Both the position numbers and the translations under genes were made by a program. The notes beneath the pieces were generated by a model. It saw only the letters and a list, made by a program, of their open reading frames with translations, was not told the DNA's origin and ran no database searches. A stretch of DNA of 64,000 nt from Devosia soli (lineage in GTDB: Bacteria; Pseudomonadota; Alphaproteobacteria; Rhizobiales; Devosiaceae): assembly GCF_000970455.1 (NCBI RefSeq), contig NZ_LAJG01000034.1, positions 1-64,000 on the forward strand, given 5' to 3'. Every line of letters begins with the position of its first letter. Position 1 is the stretch's first letter. Shown here one piece after another: positions 1 through 10,513 of the stretch.

Positions 1-105
1 AGCCGGATCCACCTGAGCCATGCGCAACTGCTGGCACTGGTGGAGGGTATGGACTGGAAACGGGTGCACGCGGTGACTGAGAGCCGGCCGCAGTCGGCTG
101 GGTAA
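1..105 (+). CDS. IS66 TnpB (Orf2), C-terminal 34 codons only
   Basis: The reading frame is open from base 1 and stops at 103-105. The encoded tail (SRIHLSHAQLLALVEGMDW...) matches the C-terminal end of IS66 Orf2, in which an L-x-x-LV-x-G-(M/L)-x-W segment is usual. It lies 72 bases before tnpC, the normal IS66 order. TnpB is an accessory protein needed for IS66 transposition but is not the DDE catalyst. Most of the gene is outside the window. Confidence 0.75.
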   Translation, partial: SRIHLSHAQLLALVEGMDWKRVHAVTESRPQSAG

Positions 106-177
106 AAGCCTGCGGCAGACTGACTCAGTGACGCAAAACCCCAGGCAATCCGGGGTGTTTTATGCCATAATGCGGTC

Positions 178-1769
178 ATGGCTCCGACCGATCCGCAACA
201 GCTCCCAGACGACATTGACGCGCTCAAGGCGATGATCGCTGCCGCCCATGCCGAGATCGCCGAACTCAAGGTCATCAACACCACGGCCGACGAGCGTATC
301 GCGCGACTGACCTCGATCGTCGCCATGCTGCAGCGCGCCCAATACGGCACGCGCTCTGAACGGCTACGCCACGACCCGCTCAACGATGAGCAGATGGCTT
401 TCGGGTTTGACGAGATCGAAACCGGCATTGAGGAGATCAAGTCTGGGCTGGAGGCACGCGACAGGAACAGTACCGCTCCCCGCCCGTCGCGGCCGCGAAA
501 AGGCTTTGCTCCACACCTGGAACGGATCGAGCAGGTTATCGAGCCAGACGTGCCGGCCGACTGCGTTGGTCTGGAGGCCGTCCGAATTGGCGAAGACGTC
601 TCCGAACGGCTCGATGTGCCCCCTGCCACATTCCGCGTCATCCCCGGATCAAGTCCGAGGACCACCCGTCGTCCAAAATACGCCTATCGCCTGGCTGACG
701 GCGAAGACCGCATCGTGCAGGCGCCGGCGCCCGATCACCTGATTGTCGGCGGCATCCCCACCGAGGCGATGCTGGCCCAGGTGGCGGTCAGCAAATATGC
801 CGATGGCTTGCCGCTTTACCGGCAAGAGGAAATTTACGCCCGCGATGGCGTGGAGCTGGACCGCTCGCTGATGGCCCAGTGGATGGGGCGGCTGGGCTTC
901 GAACTCGAACCGCTGGCCCAGTACGTCCTTCACACCATCAAACAGGGCGAGCGGATCTTTGCCGACGAGACCCAGTTACCGACCCTGGCGCCGGGCTCGG
1001 GCAAGGTGAAGACCGCCTGGCTCTGGGCCTATGCTCGGGACGATCGACCCTTTGGCGGATCAGGACCACCTATGGTGGCCTATCGGTTCGAAGACTCTCG
1101 GTCCGGCGATTGCGTCGCCCGGCATCTTGATGGATATCGCGGTATCCTGCAGGTCGATGGCTATACTGCCTATAACCGGCTGGGCAAGCAGAGCGGGGCC
1201 AATGATGCCATGACCCTTGCCGGGTGCTGGGCACACGCGCGGCGCAAGTTCTTCGATCTCCACTCCAGCGATGCCTCGCCCTTTGCCAGCGCCGTGGTCA
1301 AGGCCATGGCACCGCTCTGGGCCATCGAGGAGGATATCCGCGGCCACGATCCAGAACTGCGTGCCAGCATCCGGGCAGAGCGCTCCAGTCTCATCGTGGC
1401 AAAGCTGTTCAACATACTGGACCGGGAGCTGCCGCGCCTGTCAGGCAAGTCCAAACTGGCCGAGGCCATCCGCTATACCCTCAGTCGCCGAGCAGCGCTC
1501 GAGCGCTTCCTTATCGATGGTCGTATCGAGATCGATTCCAACATTGTCGAACGCGCCATCAGGCTCCAAACCATCACCCGCAAAAATGCTCTCTTCGCTG
1601 GATCGGATGGTGGTGGCCAGACCTGGGCCACGTTCGCCACGCTGCTGACACCGCCAAGATGAACGGCGTCGATCCCAACGCCTGGATCAATCAGACCCTC
1701 AAGCGCATCGCGGGAAACTGGCCAAACAGCCAGATCGCCGAACTCATGCCATGGAACTTCAAGCCCTAA
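178..1769 (+). pseudogene. tnpC: IS66 transposase TnpC, frameshifted near the C-terminus
   Basis: The first frame gives 494 residues: an N-terminal helical region with coiled-coil character, an IS66 central domain and the DDE catalytic domain (FADETQLPTLAPG, LQVDGYTAYN, AGCWAHARRKF, EIDSNIVERAIR). It ends prematurely as ...LLTPPR at 1662. The expected C-terminal segment (AKMNGVDPNAW ... PWNFKP) continues in another frame to 1769. Alignment with the second IS66 copy (8605-8625) shows CTGCTTACTACCGCC there against CTGCTGACACCGCC here, a one-base loss near 1648-1653. Whether the truncated protein is active is unknown; the lost tail is conserved in the family. Confidence 0.85.
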
Positions 1770-1790
1770 CGGCCTCGGCTACGCGCTTAC

Positions 1791-2242
1791 GTTCAGCCAA
1801 TATTCCCTTGGAGTTCTTGAGTGGGTCACTTTGGTCAGTTGTGCAAACCTCTGGTCAAGTTAAGCGGATTAACCCAGTAAGCGGGGCGACTTTGGCTACC
1901 ATCAACTGTGGCGTCGATGGGCTTTACGGCTTGGGCGTCGGCGGCGGGTTCATTTGGGCCAATGGCCGGAGCGGCGTGGCGAAAATTGATCCTGCGACGA
2001 ACGCGGTCGTCGCAACTTACAGATATCGCGACTTAACCAGTGGCCAATCGAATGTGTTCGTCTCTAATGGCAAAGCGTACGCCTGCGCTGCGCAGGGCGT
2101 CCTGGTCATCGACCTTCTAAGTGGTGCTGCTGATGAAATTGTTTTGGATGGAGGCGGATGCAAATGGGCGCATGCCCTCGCGGGTGGCGACATTGTCATT
2201 GGCACCTATTCTGCCCCCTGGCTGTTTAGGCTTGGAATCTAG
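1791..2242 (+). pseudogene. 5'-truncated beta-propeller (YVTN/NHL-like) protein fragment
   Basis: Immediately after the IS66 right end an open frame encodes about 150 residues with repeating blade-like units (GLYGLGVGGGFIWAN, VAKIDPATNAVVATY, GVLVIDLLSGA). These resemble YncE-type or NHL beta-propellers. There is no start codon or ribosome site of its own: the frame simply reads out of the IS (the upstream ATG at 1751 is inside tnpC). The gene therefore appears to have lost its 5' part to the IS insertion. Its stop overlaps the convergent stop of the acyltransferase at 2239. Original function is unknown. Confidence 0.6.
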
Positions 2243-3357
2243 CTGACGTAGGGCTTTCGTTTGTCGTCGTTCACAAACGGCTTCTCAATGCAGAACCAGG
2301 AGGCTGAGGCCAATGCGAGGCAGAAAGCCAGCACCGCCAAGTTGATCAGCCCCACTTGCCATAAGTTGGTGACAGCCTCACTGCCTGGTATTTGGCTGAA
2401 ATTCAGCCAGAAGGCACGTTGAACGGCGTAGTGAAGAACGTACAGTCCGAAGCTGACCGTGCCAACATTGGCAAGCGACCGAGCCGCCGGGGGCCAGCGA
2501 ACTGGATTGGCCATCCAGAAGCTGACCAGAAAGGCAGACCAGACCAAGCCCTCAAACTCGGGCAGTATGAGATGCCAACGCCTGAAATTGGTGACACCCC
2601 CTCCGTAGTTGACCGTCCAGAGCAAAAACATCACCGCAGCGGCGGACACCACTAAAGCAATCCACCATAGAAGTTTTTTCGATCTATCAGGAGGGCGACG
2701 ATAAACGGCGTAGGCGAGGCCTACCCCGATCAGGAACTGGTTCGCTCTACCAACTATGGTGAAGTAGTTGATCCGATATAGCTCTTTGCCCTGGTCCCAA
2801 AACGGTAGCAGGACAATGAGTTTCATTGCAAACAGCAGAAACATTGCCGGTATCAGAAATCTCAATCCCCGGTCGCCAGCCGCTGCGAATATGAACGGCG
2901 CGACGAGGTAAAACTGAAACTCGACCGAAACCGTCCAAAGCGTTCCGGTGATCCCCGAAGGATCGTTGAATGCGGCAGGAGTGTTCCGCAGAAGAAGGGT
3001 GGAGGCCAATACCTGACCGAAATCAAGGTCCTGCACAGCGTAAAGCCCGAACAGCAGGACGATAGCGGTCAGAGGCACTATCCGGCGCAGGCGTCGTTCC
3101 AAGAAGCGGGCATAGTTGAACTCTCGACCAAAGGTTCCGATGGCCAGAATGAAGCCCGACAGAACGAGAAAGAGCGAAACGCCGCTGTGGCCTTCCCAAA
3201 GGACGGCTAGAGGCGGGAAGTCCGCTACTGGCCAGCCGGTGATGCCAATGGCGGTGCGACCGGAATGCATCGCATGATAGAAAAAGACCAGCAGGGCTGC
3301 GAGCCCTCTAAGCTGGCGCAACTCATAAATTTCTTTCACTCGGTTGGGGCTGTCCAT
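2239..3357 (-). CDS. Acyltransferase 3 family membrane protein (OafA/YrhL type)
   Basis: A 372-residue integral membrane protein. The N-terminal ELRQLRGLAALLVFFYHAMHS has the conserved R-x-x-A and Tyr-His of the acyltransferase-3 family, followed by FLVLSGFI and about ten hydrophobic helices. Such enzymes transfer acetyl or other acyl groups to sugars of O-antigen or exopolysaccharide at the inner membrane. It has no C-terminal SGNH domain, unlike its larger neighbour. Proximity to an O-antigen ligase and polymerase suggests surface-polysaccharide decoration, but the substrate cannot be read from sequence. The start ATG at 3357 follows a weak ribosome site. Confidence 0.88.
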   Translation of the reverse strand: MDSPNRVKEIYELRQLRGLAALLVFFYHAMHSGRTAIGITGWPVADFPPLAVLWEGHSGVSLFLVLSGFILAIGTFGREFNYARFLERRLRRIVPLTAIVLLFGLYAVQDLDFGQVLASTLLLRNTPAAFNDPSGITGTLWTVSVEFQFYLVAPFIFAAAGDRGLRFLIPAMFLLFAMKLIVLLPFWDQGKELYRINYFTIVGRANQFLIGVGLAYAVYRRPPDRSKKLLWWIALVVSAAAVMFLLWTVNYGGGVTNFRRWHLILPEFEGLVWSAFLVSFWMANPVRWPPAARSLANVGTVSFGLYVLHYAVQRAFWLNFSQIPGSEAVTNLWQVGLINLAVLAFCLALASASWFCIEKPFVNDDKRKPYVS

Positions 3358-3459
3358 ATCGGGTGATTGGCACGAAAAACAAGCCTGAGCAATCGGCTAC
3401 TTAGGGCAGCGAAGCCATAGGATACATGCTGCGGCCTAAGCGCCGATCCAAATTCCCCA

Positions 3460-3488
3460 CATCACAGGAAGCCTCCATGGCCAATGCA
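3460..3488 (+). repeat. Copy 1 of a repeated translation-start module (CACAGGAGGCC-N3-ATGGCCAATG)
   Basis: CACAGGAAGCC followed by ATGGCCAATGCA. It is nearly identical to two further copies at 5669-5696 and 5747-5775. Each has a strong Shine-Dalgarno core a few bases before an ATG encoding Met-Ala-Asn. This copy starts a 35-codon remnant, the others start the lysozyme gene. Both locations lie just outside the 5' end of a leftward acyltransferase gene, which suggests segmental duplication or recombination. Confidence 0.7.
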
Positions 3489-3584
3489 ATCGCGGAAGCG
3501 ACTTTTCGCGCGAAGGCGCCTGGCATCATGGCCAGGCTCCTGACCGATTTTCCTATTGACGAACGCGGACCTGACCACGCTTGA
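3477..3584 (+). pseudogene. Remnant of a phage tail-lysozyme-like gene (35 codons)
   Basis: A short frame starts with a strong ribosome site (CACAGGAAG) and encodes MANAIAEATFRAKAPGIMAR followed by LLTDFPID. The KAP-x-IMA-(K/R)-L-x-x-DFPI segment resembles the N-terminus of phage tail lysozymes of the PF18013 type, as I remember that family; I could not search. Family members run on for well over 100 residues, whereas this frame stops after 35. I read it as the 5' stump of a lost gene. It could alternatively be a genuine short peptide. Confidence 0.4.
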
Positions 3585-3649
3585 CGTGCTCGGCAATATC
3601 CACACCGGTACGGTCACAAATCTCTTTAATCGAGCGTCCGCATAGCTCG

Positions 3650-5626
3650 CTAATCAGGCTTGAGTGCAGCAGCTAGCCCCGTTAGTTCACCCAGCTGCTG
3701 GTAGGCGGCAACAGGCAAATCTCGACGTAGGTGTGTGGCATCTCGCCATATCAATTGGCCACGGAAAGTGCTTATGCAATCGTCGGCATGGCACATTGTC
3801 GTCTTTGGCGACACGACTGTCAGCCCATCTCGAGCCAGAGAAGCTAGCATTCCATCGCTTATTGCAAGCTCATCAGGCCGAGAGCTGGCATCGATGTTGG
3901 TAGGGCATGGGGCTCGAAATAAGCCGCTAGCCTTTCCAGCGGCACACCGTGTCAGGTTCCTGCCGGGATATGGCAAATTTTCAACGAGAACTACCTTCTT
4001 CCCAAGGCGAGTAATGCGGTTCGCGACTTCGGATATTCCGATCCGGATCAGCTCGTTATGTGATAGACCGGCATTGGCTTGATCGTCAGAATAGATGCGG
4101 TGACCGGCTAGCTTAGCCCATGAACTAGCAAGCACAACTGTCCTAATGGATGAATCAGAAGCTAGGATAGCCTCCATGTCTTTCTGTACATCTTGACACT
4201 GCGACCGAAAGTTGGCCACGGCAGGCCATTCACGATGGATGCTTAGACCTAACGCTGCGGGGCAACTTTCGCGTAAAATGAACGATATGCCTTCTTCCTT
4301 GCCGATTACATCTAGGATCGGCACGAGGTGCTGAGCATGACTGTCACCCCAAAGAAGCGCCCGATTTGTTGAGGAACTCCAATCAGCGCCAAAAGAGCAT
4401 CGCTCATTCGGACTGCCGGTTGGCATTACCTGTGCAGGACACTGCCAAGCCCACATCGCGTCGATGTCGTTGAGGCGAGTTGCTTCTTCCGTGACCCGAA
4501 TAGGCCAACCCTGGAATGTGGAAATTAGGAGTCCGCTGGAGGATACCAGTGCGGCGATGAGAAAGGCCGAAGGAACGAGCTTCGCAGCACTGAGGGCCAA
4601 CGCCGATCGAGAGCGGAAGGGTATTTCGACATATCGCCAGCTTATGACGGAAAAAAGCGCCGATATACCAACAAGGACAGTGCTCGCCGTCGTACTTGGC
4701 ATGTCTCCATTCGCGTAGTGTCGATAGAGCACCAGCACTGGCCAATGCCAGAGATAGAGGCTGTAGCTGATGAGCCCGATGAAAACGATCGGCTTAAAAG
4801 AAAGCGCAGCGGACATTAGCGTGTGGTTTTTAGGCCAAACGATGAGGGCTGCGCCAAAGCATGCGTAGGCGGCAGCCAGCCCGGGAAATGCGCCATCGGC
4901 TTGGATGAAAAGCAGGCTGTAGGCGATCAGCAGAGCACCGGCCGCAGCCATGATGTTGCCCATCAATCGGTGATGAACTGCGGGAAGAAAGATTAGGGCG
5001 GCGCCGACTGCCAATTCCCAGGATCGAGGCAAGGCCAAATAGAAGGCTGCTGTTGGGTCGGTGCTAACAAGATATTGCGCGTAGATTAGTCCGCCTACAA
5101 CGATAGTGAGGCAAAGGCCCGCGAGAGCGATAGGGCTGCGCAAAAAGCGTAGAGCCAGCCAAAGGATTAGCGGCCAAACCACATAGAACTGTTCTTCGAC
5201 ACCGAGCGACCAAGTGTGCAGCAGAGGCTGCAGTTCCGATGCCTGGTCGAAGTATCCGGAGTTCCAAAGGAAAAACAGGTTCCCGAGCCCGAAAGCGGCG
5301 AACGCTGCGCTCTCCCCGAGAGTGGCATAGTCGCCTGGCATAAGGATAAACCAACCGGCTGCCATGGTCACGGCCAGCATCGTCAGGAGCGCTGGGAAGA
5401 TACGTCGCACCCGGCCGTCGTAGAATCCGAGAATGGAAAACGCCCCGGCTTCCATCTCTTTCCGCAGCTTTGCGGTAATCACAAACCCGCTGATGACAAA
5501 GAATACGTCGACACCAGTGAAGCCACCAGGCAGCCAAGTCGCCCCGTAGTGGTAAAGGACAACCGAAAGTACCGCGACCGCGCGAAGTCCGTCGATATCA
5601 GGGCGATAGGCTGGCTTTGTGCTCAT
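3650..5626 (-). CDS. Acyltransferase 3 with C-terminal SGNH domain (O-acetylation of surface polysaccharide)
   Basis: 658 residues. Residues 1 to about 350 form the acyltransferase-3 membrane domain: YRPDIDGLRAVAVLSVVLYH near the start, then GVDVFFVISGF and about ten membrane helices. The C-terminal 250 residues form a periplasmic SGNH hydrolase-like domain, with LLWGDSHAQHL carrying the Gly-Asp-Ser-His block and WRDATHLRRD giving the catalytic Asp-x-x-His. The fused architecture is that of OafA/OatA-like O-acetyltransferases, in which the membrane part brings the acyl group across and the SGNH part transfers it to sugar. It diverges from the phage-type lysozyme gene with 59 bases between the ATG codons. 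Confidence 0.92.
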   Translation of the reverse strand: MSTKPAYRPDIDGLRAVAVLSVVLYHYGATWLPGGFTGVDVFFVISGFVITAKLRKEMEAGAFSILGFYDGRVRRIFPALLTMLAVTMAAGWFILMPGDYATLGESAAFAAFGLGNLFFLWNSGYFDQASELQPLLHTWSLGVEEQFYVVWPLILWLALRFLRSPIALAGLCLTIVVGGLIYAQYLVSTDPTAAFYLALPRSWELAVGAALIFLPAVHHRLMGNIMAAAGALLIAYSLLFIQADGAFPGLAAAYACFGAALIVWPKNHTLMSAALSFKPIVFIGLISYSLYLWHWPVLVLYRHYANGDMPSTTASTVLVGISALFSVISWRYVEIPFRSRSALALSAAKLVPSAFLIAALVSSSGLLISTFQGWPIRVTEEATRLNDIDAMWAWQCPAQVMPTGSPNERCSFGADWSSSTNRALLWGDSHAQHLVPILDVIGKEEGISFILRESCPAALGLSIHREWPAVANFRSQCQDVQKDMEAILASDSSIRTVVLASSWAKLAGHRIYSDDQANAGLSHNELIRIGISEVANRITRLGKKVVLVENLPYPGRNLTRCAAGKASGLFRAPCPTNIDASSRPDELAISDGMLASLARDGLTVVSPKTTMCHADDCISTFRGQLIWRDATHLRRDLPVAAYQQLGELTGLAAALKPD

Positions 5627-5668
5627 AGCCGCTCATTGCCACGGCTCTAACCCTCCTTCAACACCAAT

Positions 5669-5775
5669 CACCACAGGAGGCCTTTATGGCCAATGAACGC
5701 GGCTTCGACCGCGCGCATAGCCATGGCCTGATCTTACAATCTTCATCATCACAGGAGGCCGATATGGCCAATGCA
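5669..5775 (+). repeat. Copies 2 and 3 of the repeated translation-start module
   Basis: Copy 2 is at 5669-5696 and copy 3 at 5747-5775. Each contains CACAGGAGGCC, a three-base spacer and ATGGCCAATG. The two ATGs (5686 and 5764) are in the same frame, 26 codons apart, so the lysozyme could be made with or without a 26-residue extension. Copy 1 is at 3460-3488. Confidence 0.75.
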
Positions 5776-6545
5776 ACCGTGCCGGCCGGCGCGGCGCTTC
5801 TGCTCGACTTCATCTACAAGACGGAGACGGGGCGCGCGAAGCCTGAATGCTATGAAGTCATCTTCGGGCACAACCAGGACAAGCTGCCGAAGAAGCTGAC
5901 ATCGATGACGCTTGACGAGGTCGAGGCAGCGCAGGCGACCTGGTCTAAGCTTTATGGTTCCTCAGCGGCCGGCGCCGCGCAGTTCATGCGCAACGCGCTC
6001 GATGCACCCAAAACGCTCCGCAATATCGAGGGCGAAATGAGCCTTACCGGCAAGGAAAAGTTCTCTCCCGCCCTGCAGGACCGCATGGCCTTTCATCTGC
6101 TCAAGCGCCGCGGCTATCTCGATTTCGTCGCTGGCAATATCACCATGACGCAGTTCGGCAATCGGCTGGCCATGGAATGGGCGTCGCTGCCGGTTCTCTC
6201 GGCGATCAAGGGTGCGCATCGACAGCTGAAGCGTGGCCAGACCTACTACGCTGGCGACAAGCTCAACAAGGTGCTGGTCAAGCCCGAAGCTGTCGAGGCG
6301 GTGCTTCGGCAGGTGCTAGCTGCAGAAAGCACGCCGATTTCCGCGCCAGTCGTAGTCGACCCCGTGCCTATCCCAACTGTGCCGATGCCAGCGGCGCCAG
6401 TGCGGCCCGGCTGGCTACCAGTGACTGCGATCGCCATCATGGCAATTGCGGTCTTTGCCTGGCAGTGGCTGAGCGGGCAAGCGGCGCCCGAGGTGGCAAC
6501 GGTCTGGCCGAATGGAGCACCGATTCCGCAAACACGCCCGCAGCA

Positions 6546-7784
<1,239 letters not shown>

Positions 7785-7918
7785 TTAATGGGACGGCCGT
7801 GATCACAGACCCCGAAATCGGGCAAAGCGATTGTATGTGCCTCCGGTCGGACTACGCCCTCCCTGCGACACACACCAACCGCTCCGTCTCATCCTGATTG
7901 ACGCTGAATCTCACCCAC

Positions 7919-8757
7919 TTTGCCGCGCTGCAGAGACCCGATTGCCGACCCTGGCGCCGGGCTCGGGCAAGGTGAAGACCGCCTGGCTCTGGGCCTATGC
8001 CCGGGACGATCGGCCATTCGGTGGATCAGGACCGCCGATGGTGGCTTATCGCTTCGAAGACAGTCGATCAGGCGATTGCGTCGCCCAGCATCTGGATGGC
8101 TATCGCGGTATCCTGCAGGTCGACGGCTATGCCGCCTATAATCGGCTGGGCAAGGATCGTGGCGCCAATGATGCCATGACCCTGGCCGGGTGTTGGGCCC
8201 ATTCGCGGCGCAAGTTCTTCGACCTGCATGCCAGCGATGGCTCGCCCTTTGCCAGCGCTGTGGTCAAGGCGATGGCGCCCCTCTGGGCCATCGAGGAGGA
8301 TATCCGCGGCCACAATGCCCAACTGCGCGCCAGCATCCAGGCCGAGCGCTCCCGCCCCATCGTCACCGAGCTGTTCGAAATGCTGGACCGGGAGCTGCAG
8401 CGCCTGTCTGGCAAATCCAAACTGGCCGAGGCCATCCGCTATACCCTGAGCCGCCGCGACGCCCTAAAGCGCTTCCTCGCCGATGGTCGTATCGAGATCG
8501 ACTCCAACATCGTCGAACGCGCAATCGGTCCGCAGACCATTACCCGCAAGAATGCGCTCTTTGCCGGCTCCGATGGTGGTGGGCGAGCCTGGGCCACAAT
8601 CGCAACGCTGCTTACTACCGCCAAGATGAACGGCGTCGATCCGCACGCATGGCTGACCCAGACGCTGCACCGCATCGCCGGCGGCTGGCCCAACAGCCAG
8701 ATTGCCGAACTGATGCCCTGGAACTTCAAGCCATAACGGCCCCGGTTACCCGCTTAC
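7919..8757 (+). mobile_element. 3' half of a second IS66-family element
   Basis: Nucleotide similarity to the first IS66 copy starts near 7919-7938 and runs to CGCTTAC at 8751-8757, matching the right end of the first copy. The two copies differ at many positions, so they are not a recent duplicate. The 5' half with tnpA, tnpB and the start of tnpC is missing. Confidence 0.82.
7938..8736 (+). pseudogene. IS66 TnpC, C-terminal half only
   Basis: The frame encodes about 265 residues homologous to the DDE half of the first TnpC, from RLPTLAPGSGKVKTAW to ELMPWNFKP. It keeps the intact C-terminal end that the first copy has lost. The 5' extension of the open frame to 7831 is not transposase-like. 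The first catalytic Asp region is altered: FADETQ of copy 1 is replaced by CRAAETR here. It cannot be functional without its N-terminal domain. Confidence 0.8.
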
Positions 8758-8880
8758 CGACCAGCTCGTGTTGACAAAGTAGATTCCAAATCGGGCTTGC
8801 CGCGGTTCAAGACTGCTTTTTTGGAGCCAGTGTTGGCATAAGGGGATTTGTCGGCCACGGATTGGCGGTAATCGCCAGGA

Positions 8881-9113
8881 AGCGGGTGCAAAAGTGGGAC
8901 CTATAAAGAGACTTTTGGTCGATCACGCGGCGGCTTTACGTGCAAAATCCACGCTCGCTCAGACGGCCAGGGGACGCCCTCTTGGCTTTGTCCTGACGGG
9001 CGAGGAGGCTTTCGACTGTGCCGCCGTCCTGACTTGATGGCGATGCCGGTGGGAAGCCGTACTTGCTCTTAGTCAACAAAGGATACTATTGCAACGCCGT
9101 GCGCCAGGATTAG
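8881..9113 (+). pseudogene. Decayed IS5-family transposase fragment
   Basis: Pieces of an IS5-type transposase can be read across two or three frames. One frame gives GRSRGGFTCKIHARSDGQG, the next GRPLGFVLTGEEAFDCAAVL, and then AMPVGKPYLLLVNKGYY. These match the well-conserved IS5 stretch G-R-S-x-G-G-x-T-x-K-I-H-A ... G-x-P-x-x-F-x-L-T-G-G-x-x-x-D ... D-K-G-Y-D. Frameshifts near 8982 and 9038 and a stop at 9111 show it is dead. Confidence 0.65.
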
Positions 9114-9163
9114 CCGCCGCAAAGATTTGGACCCTGACTTTATCAACAGAACCTAGTGGTAGT

Positions 9164-10447
9164 CTACGCGATTATTGGTTCAAGTCGCTGCTTCCTCAGT
9201 ACCACTCCACCCGCGCATCCTACAGCAACCGGTATCGCAATGGCCAAGACGGTAAGATCATGAGTAAAAGCCATAATACCAACGAAGGCAAGCGCGAAAA
9301 GTGGGTTACTTCTACTGAGCCATACCACGACTCCTGCCAGTGCGACAGCAAGAGCTATTCCTGCCAAGCCGTAAGCAACTGCAAAAAACAAATACTGGTT
9401 ATGAGGGGCTAACTCGTGCGCCCTCTCTGCGCCCTGGCCCAACAAAGTCATCTCCTGAAGGGCATTGGTCATCAAGATTATGCGAGCCGCGCCGGAATCT
9501 ACGTCACCAAGCGTTTCAGCAACCTCCATGGCTTTGGCCTTACGCACTTCGGCTTCTCTCTGCTTCTCAGCCTCAGTGGCAGGAGGGCTGTCAATGTTGC
9601 CGCCACCGAAAGTCTCAACCTCGTTAAGTGACGCTATCGCCGTGAGCGCAGTCGACGCGGAGTTAGTAGCAGCAGTCGAAACCACCTCGTTAATCTTAAA
9701 CGCGAAGCCTATAAGGCCAAAGCATACTAGTGCGGCTGCGGCCGTGCGCGCAATTTCTCCTCGTTCCAGTCGCAAAGGTTTACGCCGGTTCCGCCACAAC
9801 CAAATGGAAGCAGAAAGCGCCGCAGCAACGGATAGAACTAAAAGTGAGGTGCGCGAGACAGTCGCCAGAACTCCCGCAGTAGTAACGACTGCGTAGGCTC
9901 CTTTCCACTTCCTAAGCACAAATGGAAATGCGCCTGTGCCGCTGAGGACAAGAGCCGAACCAGCGACGTTCGGGTTTTGAAGTAAGCCTGCTGAACGGCC
10001 GACGGTGGTCGAGAACGTGCCGGGGAAATACATCTCCGTCAGAAGCGCAACCGCCGCCACGCAAGACAAAATTGCGCTTATTCTAAACGGTAACAACGAG
10101 GCCGCCCCCACCAACAGAGAGAGCAAAATAGAAACTACAATCGCCAACATGATGAGACTGCGGCTGGCCACACCTATCGGAGGATGAATTGTGGCTAAGA
10201 CGGCTATTGCTAAGAGCACCAGGTAAAGCGGAGCCATCTCGGGAAGCAAAGAGCGATCCGGAAATGCTACAGTGGCAGTGGCTAGCCCGCACGTGGCCCA
10301 GAAACCATAGTAGAACAACCTCGGAACAATGGAAGAGAATTCAATCCCGTTTGTTGCATAAGCATAGATGCCAGTTTGGAACAGTAGTAAACATAACACA
10401 GACAAAACCAATGCGGCGCCGCGCACAGGAATCCAGTGACCATGCAT
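9164..10447 (-). CDS. O-antigen ligase family protein (WaaL/Wzy superfamily)
   Basis: 427 residues from the ATG at 10447, chosen because GAGGGGAAG lies 6-7 bases upstream; an in-frame start at 10483 is also possible. There are about eleven hydrophobic helices and a large loop carrying GLLQNPNVAGSALVLSGTG and, near the C-terminus, APHNQYLFFAVAYG. The NPN and HNxYL elements are typical of the O-antigen ligase/polymerase superfamily. It probably joins polymerised glycan to lipid A-core or another acceptor on the periplasmic side. It lies in the same orientation as the Wzy-like gene upstream, with an IS66 orfA remnant between them. Confidence 0.82.
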   Translation of the reverse strand: MHGHWIPVRGAALVLSVLCLLLFQTGIYAYATNGIEFSSIVPRLFYYGFWATCGLATATVAFPDRSLLPEMAPLYLVLLAIAVLATIHPPIGVASRSLIMLAIVVSILLSLLVGAASLLPFRISAILSCVAAVALLTEMYFPGTFSTTVGRSAGLLQNPNVAGSALVLSGTGAFPFVLRKWKGAYAVVTTAGVLATVSRTSLLVLSVAAALSASIWLWRNRRKPLRLERGEIARTAAAALVCFGLIGFAFKINEVVSTAATNSASTALTAIASLNEVETFGGGNIDSPPATEAEKQREAEVRKAKAMEVAETLGDVDSGAARIILMTNALQEMTLLGQGAERAHELAPHNQYLFFAVAYGLAGIALAVALAGVVVWLSRSNPLFALAFVGIMAFTHDLTVLAIAIPVAVGCAGGVVLRKQRLEPIIA

Positions 10448-10513
10448 CAACTTCTTCCCCTCGGAACGGCCACGGTGAAACACTAGGCGGGCACAAAGGT
10501 CAAACGCTTAATG

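Larger units (their letters stand above)
1..1790 (+). mobile_element. IS66-family element, left end outside the window
   Basis: The segment carries the end of an IS66 tnpB and a near-complete IS66 tnpC in the usual order. Its right end is taken as the CGCTTAC at 1784-1790, the complement of the GTAAGCG terminus typical of IS66 elements. The other IS66 copy in this window ends with the same heptamer at 8751-8757. Sequence after 1790 belongs to a different, interrupted gene. The tnpC is frameshifted, so this copy is probably unable to move by itself. The left terminal repeat and target duplication cannot be seen. Confidence 0.85.

Noticed and set aside
3553..3649. Short leftward frame (SLISELCGRSIKEICDRTGV...) after the SGNH acyltransferase gene
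   Set aside because: It faintly recalls a KH-type repeat but has no ATG, GTG or TTG start in frame and is too short to support.
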